DNA of 64,000 nucleotides from Agrobacterium vitis (GTDB lineage: Bacteria > Pseudomonadota > Alphaproteobacteria > Rhizobiales > Rhizobiaceae): assembly GCF_013337045.2 (NCBI RefSeq), contig NZ_CP118263.1, forward strand, positions 93,891 through 157,890, written 5' to 3'. Each line of letters opens with the position of its first letter. Within the stretch, counting starts at the first letter, position 1. This document shows positions 35,449 to 43,501 of this stretch, in pieces. The notes below the pieces were generated by a model. That model worked only from the letters and a program-made list of their open reading frames with translations, was not told the DNA's origin and made no database searches. A program made the translations under genes and the position numbers.

Positions 35449-36240
35449 TTAAGTCGCGATGACAAACTTTTTGCGCAGCTTCTCGGGCGCGGCTTCGATG
35501 ATGGTTTTCGATCCACTGTCGGTGACCACGATGCCGATTTCTTCGATCTTCCCGACGACAGACAGGCTGCTCTTGGTGAACTTAGAATGATCTGCGACGA
35601 CAATCGTCCGCCGAGAGACTTCGACCATGACCTTCGCGATGCTCGCGTTGACCGGTTCAACGGTGCAGACCAGACCGCGATCGACGTCGATTGACGCAGC
35701 ATTCAAGACAAGCTTGTCGACGTTGAACTGCCGAATGAACTGCTCTGCCAACGGACCGCGGAAGGAGTGATTCGAGTCGGTGTATTCACCACCTACGGAA
35801 TAGATCTTGTGATTACCCTGGCGCGCCAGCTCCGCAACGATGTCGAGGCCGTTCGAGATGATGGTAAGGCTCTGGCGACCCGCGAGCATTTTCGCGACTT
35901 CTAGCGCGGTTGTGCCTGCATCGAGCAGGATCGTGTCTCCGTCAGAAATCATGCCAACAACGGCGGCAGCAATTGCAGCCTTTTCAGCCTGCTTCCAGAC
36001 CAGACGGGCGGAGTTTGTCGCATCTTGCGCTACCTGGTTAAGCCCGACTGCGCCACCATGCGTCCGGCGAAGAACGCCCGACTCCTCAAGTTCCACGAGA
36101 TCCCGACGAGCCGTTGCCACAGAGATCTCAAAACGCTCCGTTAGCGTTTTGAGATCAACGAAGCTCTGCTCACGCAGAAGCTCGACGATTTTTGCCTGTC
36201 TGCCTTCGGCCTGTGTCGGGATTGGATGCGTTTCATTCAT
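35449..36240 (-). CDS. accR: AccR, DeoR-family repressor of the acc genes
   Basis: A 263-residue transcription factor that represses agrocinopine uptake and breakdown until a breakdown product binds. An N-terminal DeoR helix-turn-helix spans about residues 15-65 (LREQSFVDLKTLTERFEISV, then TARRDLVELEESGVLRRTHG). The C-terminal sugar-phosphate-binding domain has GMISDGDTILLDAGTTALEV and IVVADHSKFTKSS, with the conserved D-G-TT and DHSKF motifs. accA starts 46 bases downstream on the same strand, so accR is probably the first gene of its own operon. In pTiC58 AccR also controls traR; no traR lies beside it here. Confidence 0.92.
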   Translation of the reverse strand: MNETHPIPTQAEGRQAKIVELLREQSFVDLKTLTERFEISVATARRDLVELEESGVLRRTHGGAVGLNQVAQDATNSARLVWKQAEKAAIAAAVVGMISDGDTILLDAGTTALEVAKMLAGRQSLTIISNGLDIVAELARQGNHKIYSVGGEYTDSNHSFRGPLAEQFIRQFNVDKLVLNAASIDVDRGLVCTVEPVNASIAKVMVEVSRRTIVVADHSKFTKSSLSVVGKIEEIGIVVTDSGSKTIIEAAPEKLRKKFVIAT

Positions 36241-36525
36241 GGTAATGACGTTTCTCGTTCATGTGTGAGCGTTATCTATCTACCCTAGATGACACCCATA
36301 TGACGAAAACGGCATGCAACGTAAGTACATTGTATTTTGCGGGGCACCAATTCGATGCTGCAGTGCGCTAATCTGCCTCAGAATGAGCGATATCGTTCAC
36401 GTTCTGAAGGATAAATTTATCTGAGAGTGTTAGGCATTCAATCACTCCTCGCGGGCGCGGTCTCAGAGTGGCATTAGGCGAGCACTTAGTCTTGGGTTCC
36501 CAATGCTTCGCCATTCGCAAGGCGG
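36241..36525 (-). promoter_or_regulatory. accR-acc promoter region
   Basis: This gap precedes accR and should hold its promoter and operators. A near-perfect inverted repeat TGAGCGATATCGTTCA is at 36384-36399. A related GTGTGAGCGTTAT lies at 36264-36276, nearer the gene. Either could be an AccR site. No -10/-35 pair is certain. Confidence 0.4.
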
Positions 36526-36786
36526 TCAAGGAGTTTCAGGCCCGAATGACACGCGGTGATGTCGAGCGTGGGCCGGAATAGGCCCGTGGCCCTTTTCCTC
36601 GCAAAAAGCCGACAGTATCGTGCGCTCCGCATCCCTATCAGGCTCTACGGATTGAAACGCAAAATGGGCAAGACGAGCTGGCGTTTCGATCGGGCGAAAC
36701 GGGCGCGCATGAACCTCGCCGAGAACAGATGCACGATCGCGATGAGGCGAGAGCGCTTGTGTCGAATTCTCAGGCGAAGGTGTCAT
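36526..36786 (-). pseudogene. DUF3422-family protein, N-terminal remnant
   Basis: The 86-residue frame reads RASVLGEVHARPFRPIETPA followed by RLAHFAFQSVEPDRDAER. This is the N-terminal signature of DUF3422 proteins (xEVHARPFxPLxxPxRxxHFA). Complete members have over 400 residues, so the C-terminal four fifths are missing. It lies exactly between the acc and noc loci and marks an old junction. Function of the family is unknown. Confidence 0.65.
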
Positions 36787-36804
36787 GGTGAGTGTCTTCC
36801 CAGT

Positions 36805-37866
36805 TCAGGACGCGGCCAGCAGGGCTTGCCGCCGGAGCAGCATTCCGAAAAGATCCCTTGGCTCGTCTGGGTCGGCTAGAAGGTCGAGTGGGCTGCTGTG
36901 GCTTGATCCCTCAACGCGGTCGCGGACGTAGCGCAGCGCCGAAAAATCCTCGATCGCAAATCCGACGCTGTCGAAAAGCGTGATTTGCTTGTCGCTCTTT
37001 CGGCCGACGTCCTGGCCAGTCATCACGCGCCAAAGTTCCGTCACAGGATGATCTGGCGCGAGTTGCTGGATCTCGCCTTCAATCCGGGTCTGTGGCGGAA
37101 ACTCCACGAAAATATCCGAACGCAGCAAGATATCGCGGTGCATCTCGGTCTTGCCCGGGCAGTCTCCGCCGACACCGTTGATGTGGACGCCGGGGCCTAT
37201 CATATTGTCACTCAGGATCGTAGCGTTGTTCTTGTCGGCGGTTACGGTCGTGATGATGTCCGCGCCTTCCACCGCCTGTTCGGCGGATGTGCAGGCCTCG
37301 ATCTGAAACCCGAACCGCTGGAGATTGCGGCTGCAGCGAGCAGTCGCCTCCCGGTCGATATCGTAAAGCCGTATCCGATCGATACCGAGCAGCGCCTTGA
37401 AGGCGAGCGCCTGGAATTCGCTCTGGGCACCGTTGCCGATCAGCGCCATCGTGCGCGCATCTTTACGGGCCAGATACTTTGCCGCGATCGCGGAGGTCGC
37501 GGCCGTTCGCAAGGCCGTCAGGATTGTCATTTCCGACAGCAGCAGCGGATAGCCGCTATCGACATCGGAGAGCACGCCGAACGCGGTCACCGTCTGGCGT
37601 CCCGACTTCGTGTTTTTCGGATGGCCGTTGACATATTTAAAGCCGTAGAGCGTGCCGTCGCTCGTCGGCATGAGTTCAATCACGCCGTCCCGCGAATGCG
37701 ATGCGATGCGTGGAATCTTGTCAAAGCTTTCCCAGCGCCGGAAATCTTCTTCAATATAGCCGGCCAGTTGAACAAGGAAGTTCTCGATCCCGGTGCTGAC
37801 CGCCAAATCCATCATGTTTTCAACACTGATGAACGGAACGATGTTGAGGTTGGCAATTGCTGGCAT
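36805..37866 (-). CDS. ocd: Ornithine cyclodeaminase
   Basis: Converts ornithine to proline and ammonia with bound NAD, the last step of nopaline/arginine use on Ti plasmids. The 353-residue protein fits the family (about 350). Visible marks are FGVLSDVDSGYPLLLSEMTI and LTALRTAATSAIAAKYLAR (substrate-binding Lys/Arg region), TMALIGNGAQSEFQALAFK (Rossmann GxGxQ), and GVHINGVGGDCPGKTEM with the catalytic Asp. ATG 37866 follows AAGGGGGCC by a few bases. A further in-frame start at 37917 overlaps the previous gene. Confidence 0.95.
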   Translation of the reverse strand: MPAIANLNIVPFISVENMMDLAVSTGIENFLVQLAGYIEEDFRRWESFDKIPRIASHSRDGVIELMPTSDGTLYGFKYVNGHPKNTKSGRQTVTAFGVLSDVDSGYPLLLSEMTILTALRTAATSAIAAKYLARKDARTMALIGNGAQSEFQALAFKALLGIDRIRLYDIDREATARCSRNLQRFGFQIEACTSAEQAVEGADIITTVTADKNNATILSDNMIGPGVHINGVGGDCPGKTEMHRDILLRSDIFVEFPPQTRIEGEIQQLAPDHPVTELWRVMTGQDVGRKSDKQITLFDSVGFAIEDFSALRYVRDRVEGSSHSSPLDLLADPDEPRDLFGMLLRRQALLAAS

Positions 37867-37913
37867 CTTTTGGCCCCCTTTATTGGTTTGATAGACTGCC
37901 GGACGAGCCCCGA

Positions 37914-38996
37914 TCACACGGGTTCGGCCGTGATCGCGTACCCGGTAACTACCCGTTTCTTGAGCGTGGGCAGATCCAGCGGGCCGAGGTCTGGAAGCAG
38001 GTCGTTTTCTTCGGAAAAGTCGCGTCCGTAGCAGGCGCTTAAAATTCGCACGCCGCTTTCATGCAAAGGCGCCGATACGCCGGCTGCTTTTGCCAAATGC
38101 AGGGTGGGGATCAGACCAAAGGGAACGTCTTCGAGCACGTAGCGAGTATCAACGCTCTTTGGGCCTGCCGGGTCGCTTCCGCGCTCGACCAGGATCGACG
38201 ATATTTCCGAAACGGATTGGCCGGATATGTCGAACGACAATCGGAAGTGATCGAAGGTGGATCGGACCGTCTTGCCGAAGGCGGAAGCGATTGCCAACCT
38301 CTCCAGATCGAGCGCCTCAAGGAAGCGGCCGACGGCAGGCGTGACGTTGGTGTTCTGACCCCATTCCTCAGCTCGCTCGATACGTGACAGATTGCACAGC
38401 GCGATGCCCATATGGTCCTGGGGATTGAGATTGCTCAATGCGATCGTGAGGATATCGTCCTTCACGTCGAAGCGATCACCGAACAGAGCGACACAGGTGT
38501 CGTGCGCCCGTCCTGCGAAACGTGCCGGCACGGTCGCCATATCGACCTTTGCCCGGATGGCGCCGATGTTGAACGTATCCGCCTCCCGCGGCTTGCATGT
38601 CAGCACAGTTGTGCTCCATGCCGTGATTGGGATCTCGATTCCACGCTCGGCCAACCCTTTGGCGAGGTAGAGCGCCGCAAAGGAAAGATGGGCGCTGATG
38701 ATCACCGAATGACGTGCGCTGAGGTGCGGCAGAAGAGCGTCGAGAACAAAGCGGTGACCATAGGCGGGCAGCGCCAGCACGATCACATCGGCTTCGGCCA
38801 ATTCCTGGGCGTTCGTGCAGATATGCGGGTGGAACTCCGTGCTGATCGCACCCGTGATCTTCACCGGTGCGCCGGCAGAGAAAGCAGCAGTTCTTTCGCG
38901 TGAACGCGACCAGATCAATGGCTCATGTCCATTCTGCAAGAGGAACGCCGCATACCCAATGCCGATCGATCCTGCTCCGGCGATTCCAACCTTCAT
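37914..38996 (-). CDS. Opine-dehydrogenase-family protein in the nopaline catabolic operon
   Basis: A 360-residue NAD(P)-binding protein of the octopine/nopaline dehydrogenase family. The N-terminus [20 protein letters not shown] is the Rossmann motif. The helical domain contains [20 protein letters not shown] (catalytic His in NxxxH-like context: [10 protein letters not shown]) and [20 protein letters not shown], both family features. ATG 38996 has GGAGGAAGAAG directly upstream. It is a distant relative of the T-DNA enzyme Nos but sits in the degradative operon, between arginase and ornithine cyclodeaminase. Substrate unknown: it could act on another opine or on a side product of arginine metabolism. 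Confidence 0.8.
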   Translation of the reverse strand: MKVGIAGAGSIGIGYAAFLLQNGHEPLIWSRSRERTAAFSAGAPVKITGAISTEFHPHICTNAQELAEADVIVLALPAYGHRFVLDALLPHLSARHSVIISAHLSFAALYLAKGLAERGIEIPITAWSTTVLTCKPREADTFNIGAIRAKVDMATVPARFAGRAHDTCVALFGDRFDVKDDILTIALSNLNPQDHMGIALCNLSRIERAEEWGQNTNVTPAVGRFLEALDLERLAIASAFGKTVRSTFDHFRLSFDISGQSVSEISSILVERGSDPAGPKSVDTRYVLEDVPFGLIPTLHLAKAAGVSAPLHESGVRILSACYGRDFSEENDLLPDLGPLDLPTLKKRVVTGYAITAEPV

Positions 38997-39071
38997 CTTC
39001 TTCCTCCTGGTTTCGAAGGGTCGTCTCGATGCGAGAGGCAAACCTCGATCGCACCGGGCCACACCCGGTGG

Positions 39072-39995
39072 TCAAAATGCTGTTGTCACCCTGTCGAACA
39101 CGCGCCGGCCGAACAGGCTCGCGGCAAGATCGGTCATCAGTCGGGCCGTACGTCCTCGCTCGTCCAGAAACGGATTGAGCTCCGCAAGGTCGAGCGAGGT
39201 GACGAGACCGCTGTCATGGAGCATCTCCATGATGAGGTGTGCCTCTCGGAAAGTCGCCCCGCCCGGAACCGTGGTGCCCACCGCCGGCGCAATCCCGGGA
39301 TCGAGGAAGTCGACGTCGAGGCTGACGTGCAATCTGCCCTTGGCCTTGCTCACGCGGTCAAGAAAGACGCCGAGCGGGCGTACGACGCCTTGCTCGTCCA
39401 GAACCCGCATGTCGGCGACTTCGATACCGATCTCGGCAACCCGGCGCCTTTCTTCCGGGTCGACCGAGCGAATCCCCATCATGGATACGTTGCGGGGATC
39501 CACAGGCGCGGCCAGCGGCGGTAGCCCTTCGAAGCCAGGCTGGCCCGTATAGTAGGCGACCGGCGTGCCATGAAGATTGCCGCTTGCAGTCGTGTGTAGG
39601 GTATGCAGGTCTGCGTGCGCGTCCAGCCAGAGGACGAATTGCTCCTTGTCGAGTTCGGCCGCTCGTTCGGCCACCCCGGAAACGGTGCCGGCAGACATTG
39701 AGTGATCGCCGCCGAGAAAAACCGGAAGATCGCAGCTGCGGGCCATCTCCAGCGCTTTTTTGGAGAGACTGCGCGTCCATCCCACCATAGCGTCGAGGTT
39801 CTTAACAGCGGAATTGGTGTGACTGATTTCGGGCTCCGCCGTCGGCGTCGCATCTCCGAGATCAGTGACGGCCCAGCCCAGTTCCGTCAAAGCTCGCGAC
39901 AAGCCGGCAGTCCGAAAAGCATCAGGCCCCATCAGGCATCCGGGTTGGGATGCGCCGCTTTGAACGGGGGCTCCCAGGATTTGGCACGTCTTCAA
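39072..39995 (-). CDS. arcA: Arginase
   Basis: Hydrolyses arginine to ornithine and urea after nopaline has been split. The 307-residue protein carries all manganese-binding motifs of the arginase family: FLGGDHS (about residue 104), [10 protein letters not shown] (about 127) and [13 protein letters not shown] (about 230). The start is assigned to a TTG at 39995, since AAGGAG lies six bases before it and gives the usual N-terminus ([16 protein letters not shown]). An ATG at 40028 in frame has no good ribosome-binding site. It lies between noxA and the opine-dehydrogenase-family gene, with short gaps. Confidence 0.93.
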   Translation of the reverse strand: MKTCQILGAPVQSGASQPGCLMGPDAFRTAGLSRALTELGWAVTDLGDATPTAEPEISHTNSAVKNLDAMVGWTRSLSKKALEMARSCDLPVFLGGDHSMSAGTVSGVAERAAELDKEQFVLWLDAHADLHTLHTTASGNLHGTPVAYYTGQPGFEGLPPLAAPVDPRNVSMMGIRSVDPEERRRVAEIGIEVADMRVLDEQGVVRPLGVFLDRVSKAKGRLHVSLDVDFLDPGIAPAVGTTVPGGATFREAHLIMEMLHDSGLVTSLDLAELNPFLDERGRTARLMTDLAASLFGRRVFDRVTTAF

Positions 39996-40075
39996 CTCAT
40001 TCTCCTTGCGACGCCGCGAGGCGTTCATTTCTTGACTGCACCTTTGGTCACCACGCTGTGGCGATGGCCGAACGA

Positions 40076-41494
40076 TCACTCATGTGTCGACGCTGAAACG
40101 ACTTCCTCGGCCTGCTGAGCTGCAAGCATCGATACCGTTAAGGGAACGAAGGGAGGCCGCGGATTGAATAGGCCGACCTCGCCAGCGGTCAGACCGGCGA
40201 CGGACTTCACCAGTTCGTGCACCGGGTAGCCGCACTGCCTTCCCTGACAGGGACCCATGCCCGCGCGTGTAAAACTCTTCAGCTGGTTAGGGCCTCGGCA
40301 AGCGCCACGGACAGCAGCTTCCCTCAACACGCCCGCGCTCAACTCTTCGCACCGGCAGACGATCGTTGCGTCGTCCGGCTGGGTCCGCGCAATATTCGGC
40401 GGATAGACTCCATCCAGAAATCGCCGGAACGCCTTTTGCCCGGCATGATGTGCCCTTAGCGGTTTTGTCTCGGCATCCGCCTGAGCGGCCGTCAGGGCGC
40501 CGTCACGAAGAAGGATACCGGTCGCGGCGATCTCTCCTTCGATCTCGGCATTGACGGCGCCGCCGATCCGAGCACCGTCCCCGGCTATGTACAGTCCGTC
40601 CGGACCTGCGTTCATCCACTCGTCGCGCTCAAGCCGGAACGCTGACTGGCCGACATCCCACATCAGTTGCGCGCCGACCGACACGGCCAACTGATGGCTT
40701 GGCACCAGCCCCTCGTGTACAAGAAGGGATTTGACCTCCAATCGGTCGGACCTGCCGTTTGAAGTTTCGAACCGTACAGTTTCCAGTCGTCCGCTTCCTT
40801 CGGCGCTGATTTTGACCACGTTGCGTACGTGCCGAACGCCACTGAACTGCGGTAACCAGGCAATCCCTTTCAGGATTTGGCCGGGCTCCTTTAGCGCCCC
40901 GCGAAAACCGCGCAGCGAACGGCTGATGAGACCCCGAGGGGTCGTATCGAGATAAGCGACGGGCTTTGTCCCGGCGAGCCGCATCTGCTGCATGTATAGT
41001 AGGGGAAGAGGTCCGCTCCCGACCACGGCAACTGGCCCCCGTGGCAGTTGGCCCGCCGTCTTAAGGAGAATCTGTGCGGCGCCGACCGTCATGATGCCGG
41101 GTAGCGTCCAGCCGGTGAACGGAACCGGGCGTTCCTGTGCGCCCATAGCGAGCAAGAGATGCCGTCCCATGACAGAACGAATTTCTCCACCCTTTACATA
41201 TTCCACCGTCCAACCCTGGCTGAGCCTGCTTACCTGAGCCTCCGGAATGTAGTCGGCGCCGCAGGCCAGGAATGCTTCGATTTGCCGGATACCGCGTCGA
41301 TATTCCGCCCCCAGAACGTTTATGACCGGGCTCGTCGCGTTGCGGCCGGCATTGCGCCAGATCTGACCTCCAGGCTGTGATTGCGAATCCAGCAGGATGA
41401 CGGACAGACCGCCGCGCACAGCGCGCCTCGCGGCGGCAATGCCAGCGGGGCCGGCTCCGACGATCAACAGGTCGGCGCTCGAATGATGGTTCAT
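40076..41494 (-). CDS. noxA: Nopaline oxidase subunit A (FAD/[2Fe-2S])
   Basis: One of the membrane-associated nopaline oxidase subunits that cleave imported nopaline to arginine and 2-oxoglutarate. In 472 residues it has an N-terminal FAD site (DLLIVGAGPAGIAAARRAVR), a second dinucleotide site (GPVAVVGSGPLPLLYMQQMR near residue 155), and YIAGDGARIGG. The C-terminal BFD-like [2Fe-2S] domain has CRCEELSAGVL and GMGPCQGRQCGYPV, giving four cysteines. This layout is shared by HcnB-type and octopine oxidase A subunits. Its ATG overlaps the stop of the small subunit (ATGA at 41491-41494), showing coupled translation. Confidence 0.92.
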   Translation of the reverse strand: MNHHSSADLLIVGAGPAGIAAARRAVRGGLSVILLDSQSQPGGQIWRNAGRNATSPVINVLGAEYRRGIRQIEAFLACGADYIPEAQVSRLSQGWTVEYVKGGEIRSVMGRHLLLAMGAQERPVPFTGWTLPGIMTVGAAQILLKTAGQLPRGPVAVVGSGPLPLLYMQQMRLAGTKPVAYLDTTPRGLISRSLRGFRGALKEPGQILKGIAWLPQFSGVRHVRNVVKISAEGSGRLETVRFETSNGRSDRLEVKSLLVHEGLVPSHQLAVSVGAQLMWDVGQSAFRLERDEWMNAGPDGLYIAGDGARIGGAVNAEIEGEIAATGILLRDGALTAAQADAETKPLRAHHAGQKAFRRFLDGVYPPNIARTQPDDATIVCRCEELSAGVLREAAVRGACRGPNQLKSFTRAGMGPCQGRQCGYPVHELVKSVAGLTAGEVGLFNPRPPFVPLTVSMLAAQQAEEVVSASTHE

Positions 41495-41784
41495 TTCAGC
41501 CTCTTCGGATGGTCATGGCGTTCGACCCTCATGCCGGCTTGAACCGCTTGCTGACAGCTTCGGATCGTGCCGATGTCTTCGATGTACACGATACATTCGA
41601 AACAGACGCCCATCATGCAGTAGGGCGCCCTGGGCTGGGCGGAAGGAAAGGAGGTCCGCGTATGGATGTCGTCCAGACGCAGAAAGACGGCGGCCAGAGG
41701 CTCCCCATCACGAGCGGTCACAGTTCGACCGTCGATGGTGATTTCCACGCTTGGGCCGGAGGGAAAGAGAACTTCACTCGTCAC
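41491..41784 (-). CDS. Small [2Fe-2S] subunit of nopaline oxidase
   Basis: A 97-residue ferredoxin-like protein. The cysteine pattern is PYCMMGVCFECIVYI followed by IRSCQQAV, i.e. Cx4Cx2C...C, the ligand set of a plant-type [2Fe-2S] cluster as in HcnA-type subunits. Its start is a GTG at 41784 that overlaps the noxB stop as GTGA (41781-41784). Its stop overlaps the noxA ATG as ATGA. The longer frame back to 41994 lies wholly inside noxB and is not used. The arrangement B-small-A matches heterotrimeric flavin dehydrogenases, so this is probably a true third subunit (noxC-like; the symbol is not established to my knowledge). Confidence 0.88.
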   Translation of the reverse strand: MTSEVLFPSGPSVEITIDGRTVTARDGEPLAAVFLRLDDIHTRTSFPSAQPRAPYCMMGVCFECIVYIEDIGTIRSCQQAVQAGMRVERHDHPKRLK

Positions 41785-42899
41785 GCCGCGATCCCCATCT
41801 TGAATCTGCTGCCGCGGAAAGCGTCGTAGGATGGCTCCCTTCCATCGGCTGCCAACCATTCGGCAAAAGGACCCGCATGCAGAGCGGCAAGGGTGACGCC
41901 GGAATGGCATGCGACGACATGGATGCCGGGGTATCGCCGCGACCGATCGTAGACCGGCACCCCATCCGGGGTCAGCACGCGGAGTCCCGCCCATTGCCTT
42001 ATGACACGCAACGCGCCGACGTCAGGCATCACACTGATCGCGCGATTGGCGATATGACGTGCGCCGCCAGCTGTCACATCGGTAGACCGGCCCACACGTT
42101 CATTCGTAACGCCGAGCTGAAACGTGCCCGTCATAGTCTGACGAATACCGCTGGCGGCGTAAGGAAATACCGGGGCGACCCGTTCCGTGATGAGAAGCTG
42201 CCCCTTTTCCGGAACGAGCAGAAGTGGAAGGTCCAGGCTCTTGGCAAAAGCCATGGAGTCATTTCCCGCTGCAATAATCACCCGCTCCGCTTCTATCGTG
42301 AGGCCATCCGTTGCCAGTCGGAAGCCACCAAGCGTGGGCGCGATGCTGTCGACGTGTTCGCCCGTCACCAAGGTTCCACCGAGGCGCACAAATCCCTCCA
42401 GCAAAGCGCGAAGGACCAGGAGAGGATTGACGTCACCGTCCATATGACTGAACGACGCTGAACACACCTTCGGCCCGAGACGGATGTCGGGAAGCATGCG
42501 CTCAAGGCGCGAGCGCTCCAGCATCTCGAAACGATAGTCAGGATGAATGGCAGCCATCTTCTCGCCGATGGCTTTTTCTTCTTCCGCCTGAGCTTCCGAC
42601 ACACAAAAGAGCAAACCACCGTTGCGGCGGTACTCTACGTCGACACCGGTCAGCTCTTTCAACTCGGAGGCAAAACCTGGCCACAGCTCAGCGCTTTGCC
42701 GCGTGATGCGATGATATTCAGGATATTCGTCGCCCTTGCCTTGAACCCAGATCAGGCCGAAATTTGTTCGGGACGCACGCAGCGCATCGTCCGCGCCATC
42801 GATGATGATCACCCGGCGCCCCAACTTGGCTAACCCGTATCCAATTGCGGCGCCCACTACGCCGCCGCCAACAATGGCCGTCTCGAACTCGTGATCCAT
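41781..42899 (-). CDS. noxB: Nopaline oxidase subunit B (FAD, DAO family)
   Basis: The 372-residue catalytic flavoprotein of nopaline oxidase, of the D-amino-acid-oxidase/glycine-oxidase family. It starts MDHEFETAIVGGGVVGAAIG with the GGGVVG FAD motif. Later blocks are YRRNGGLLFCVSEAQAEEE, FSHMDGDVNPLLVLRALLEG, and the C-terminal FAD site RVLTPDGVPVYDRSRRYPGI, HVVACHSGVTLAALHAGPFA. It is the first gene of the minus-strand nopaline-degradation run and is divergent from hyuA across 602 bases that contain a putative NocR site. Confidence 0.92.
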   Translation of the reverse strand: MDHEFETAIVGGGVVGAAIGYGLAKLGRRVIIIDGADDALRASRTNFGLIWVQGKGDEYPEYHRITRQSAELWPGFASELKELTGVDVEYRRNGGLLFCVSEAQAEEEKAIGEKMAAIHPDYRFEMLERSRLERMLPDIRLGPKVCSASFSHMDGDVNPLLVLRALLEGFVRLGGTLVTGEHVDSIAPTLGGFRLATDGLTIEAERVIIAAGNDSMAFAKSLDLPLLLVPEKGQLLITERVAPVFPYAASGIRQTMTGTFQLGVTNERVGRSTDVTAGGARHIANRAISVMPDVGALRVIRQWAGLRVLTPDGVPVYDRSRRYPGIHVVACHSGVTLAALHAGPFAEWLAADGREPSYDAFRGSRFKMGIAA

Positions 42900-43501
42900 T
42901 TAACCTTCTCACAATACGAAGGCTTCCGTGCCCGGGCGAAACGTTCGATCCGTGGCCATTAGCCCCCAGTGAGCCAGACGCATCCTTCAATCCTCGTGCG
43001 GTCGGCTATACAGTGTGTCCAGCTGTCGCCGTTTGACGGCCAAGTTTTGAGGACCTTCTTTGCTTCGGTTTCATCAGTCTTGAACAGATGATCACCATGT
43101 GAAGCGGGTCGATTGCAGATCTGGCTATCTTGGAATTCTTGCCTTCCAGCTTAGGGATAAGGCGTTGCCGTCCATGCTACAAGGGCAGTAATAGGCATAC
43201 GGCGATGTTCAAATGTTATGAAGGCGGCATGGTCCTAGGGCCGTCGCGAGCGACAGGACGAGATCTCAGTCACCTTCGTCGCCCTCAGTTTCTATAAAGC
43301 AGGCGAGTCTCATCCGTTCCGATTGATTGCCGTTGCCAATCAATCGGTGGGATATGCAAATTCTCCAAGCGGAGTGAGCAGCGTATTCATCGCTGAAATA
43401 TCGCGATGATCATTCCAGGACGGAGACAGGTTTCATGCAGATCAGAATAGATCGAAATACCCCGCAGGCCGACCAACTGAAGAAGCGAGGGTGAGCGGCA
43501 G
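42900..43501. promoter_or_regulatory. Divergent promoter region of noxB and hyuA
   Basis: No gene. The notable content is the 60-base block at 43165-43224, which repeats the nocR/nocP control region. Between the block and hyuA I see nothing else I can name. Confidence 0.6.
43165..43224. promoter_or_regulatory. Putative NocR operator, copy upstream of noxB/hyuA
   Basis: Compared directly with 52037-52096 (upstream of nocR and nocP), about 46 of 60 bases agree. The unbroken core CAAGGGCAGTAATA (43180-43193) and the later ATGTTATG and AGG also agree. Distance to the minus-strand gene start is 265 bases here and 183 at nocP. NocR is a LysR-type regulator known to bind the nocP-nocR interval. That it binds here too is inferred. 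Confidence 0.7.

Noticed and set aside
36985..38031. 348-residue plus-strand frame opposite ocd
   Set aside because: Mirror frame of ornithine cyclodeaminase and the opine-dehydrogenase-family gene; product looks random.
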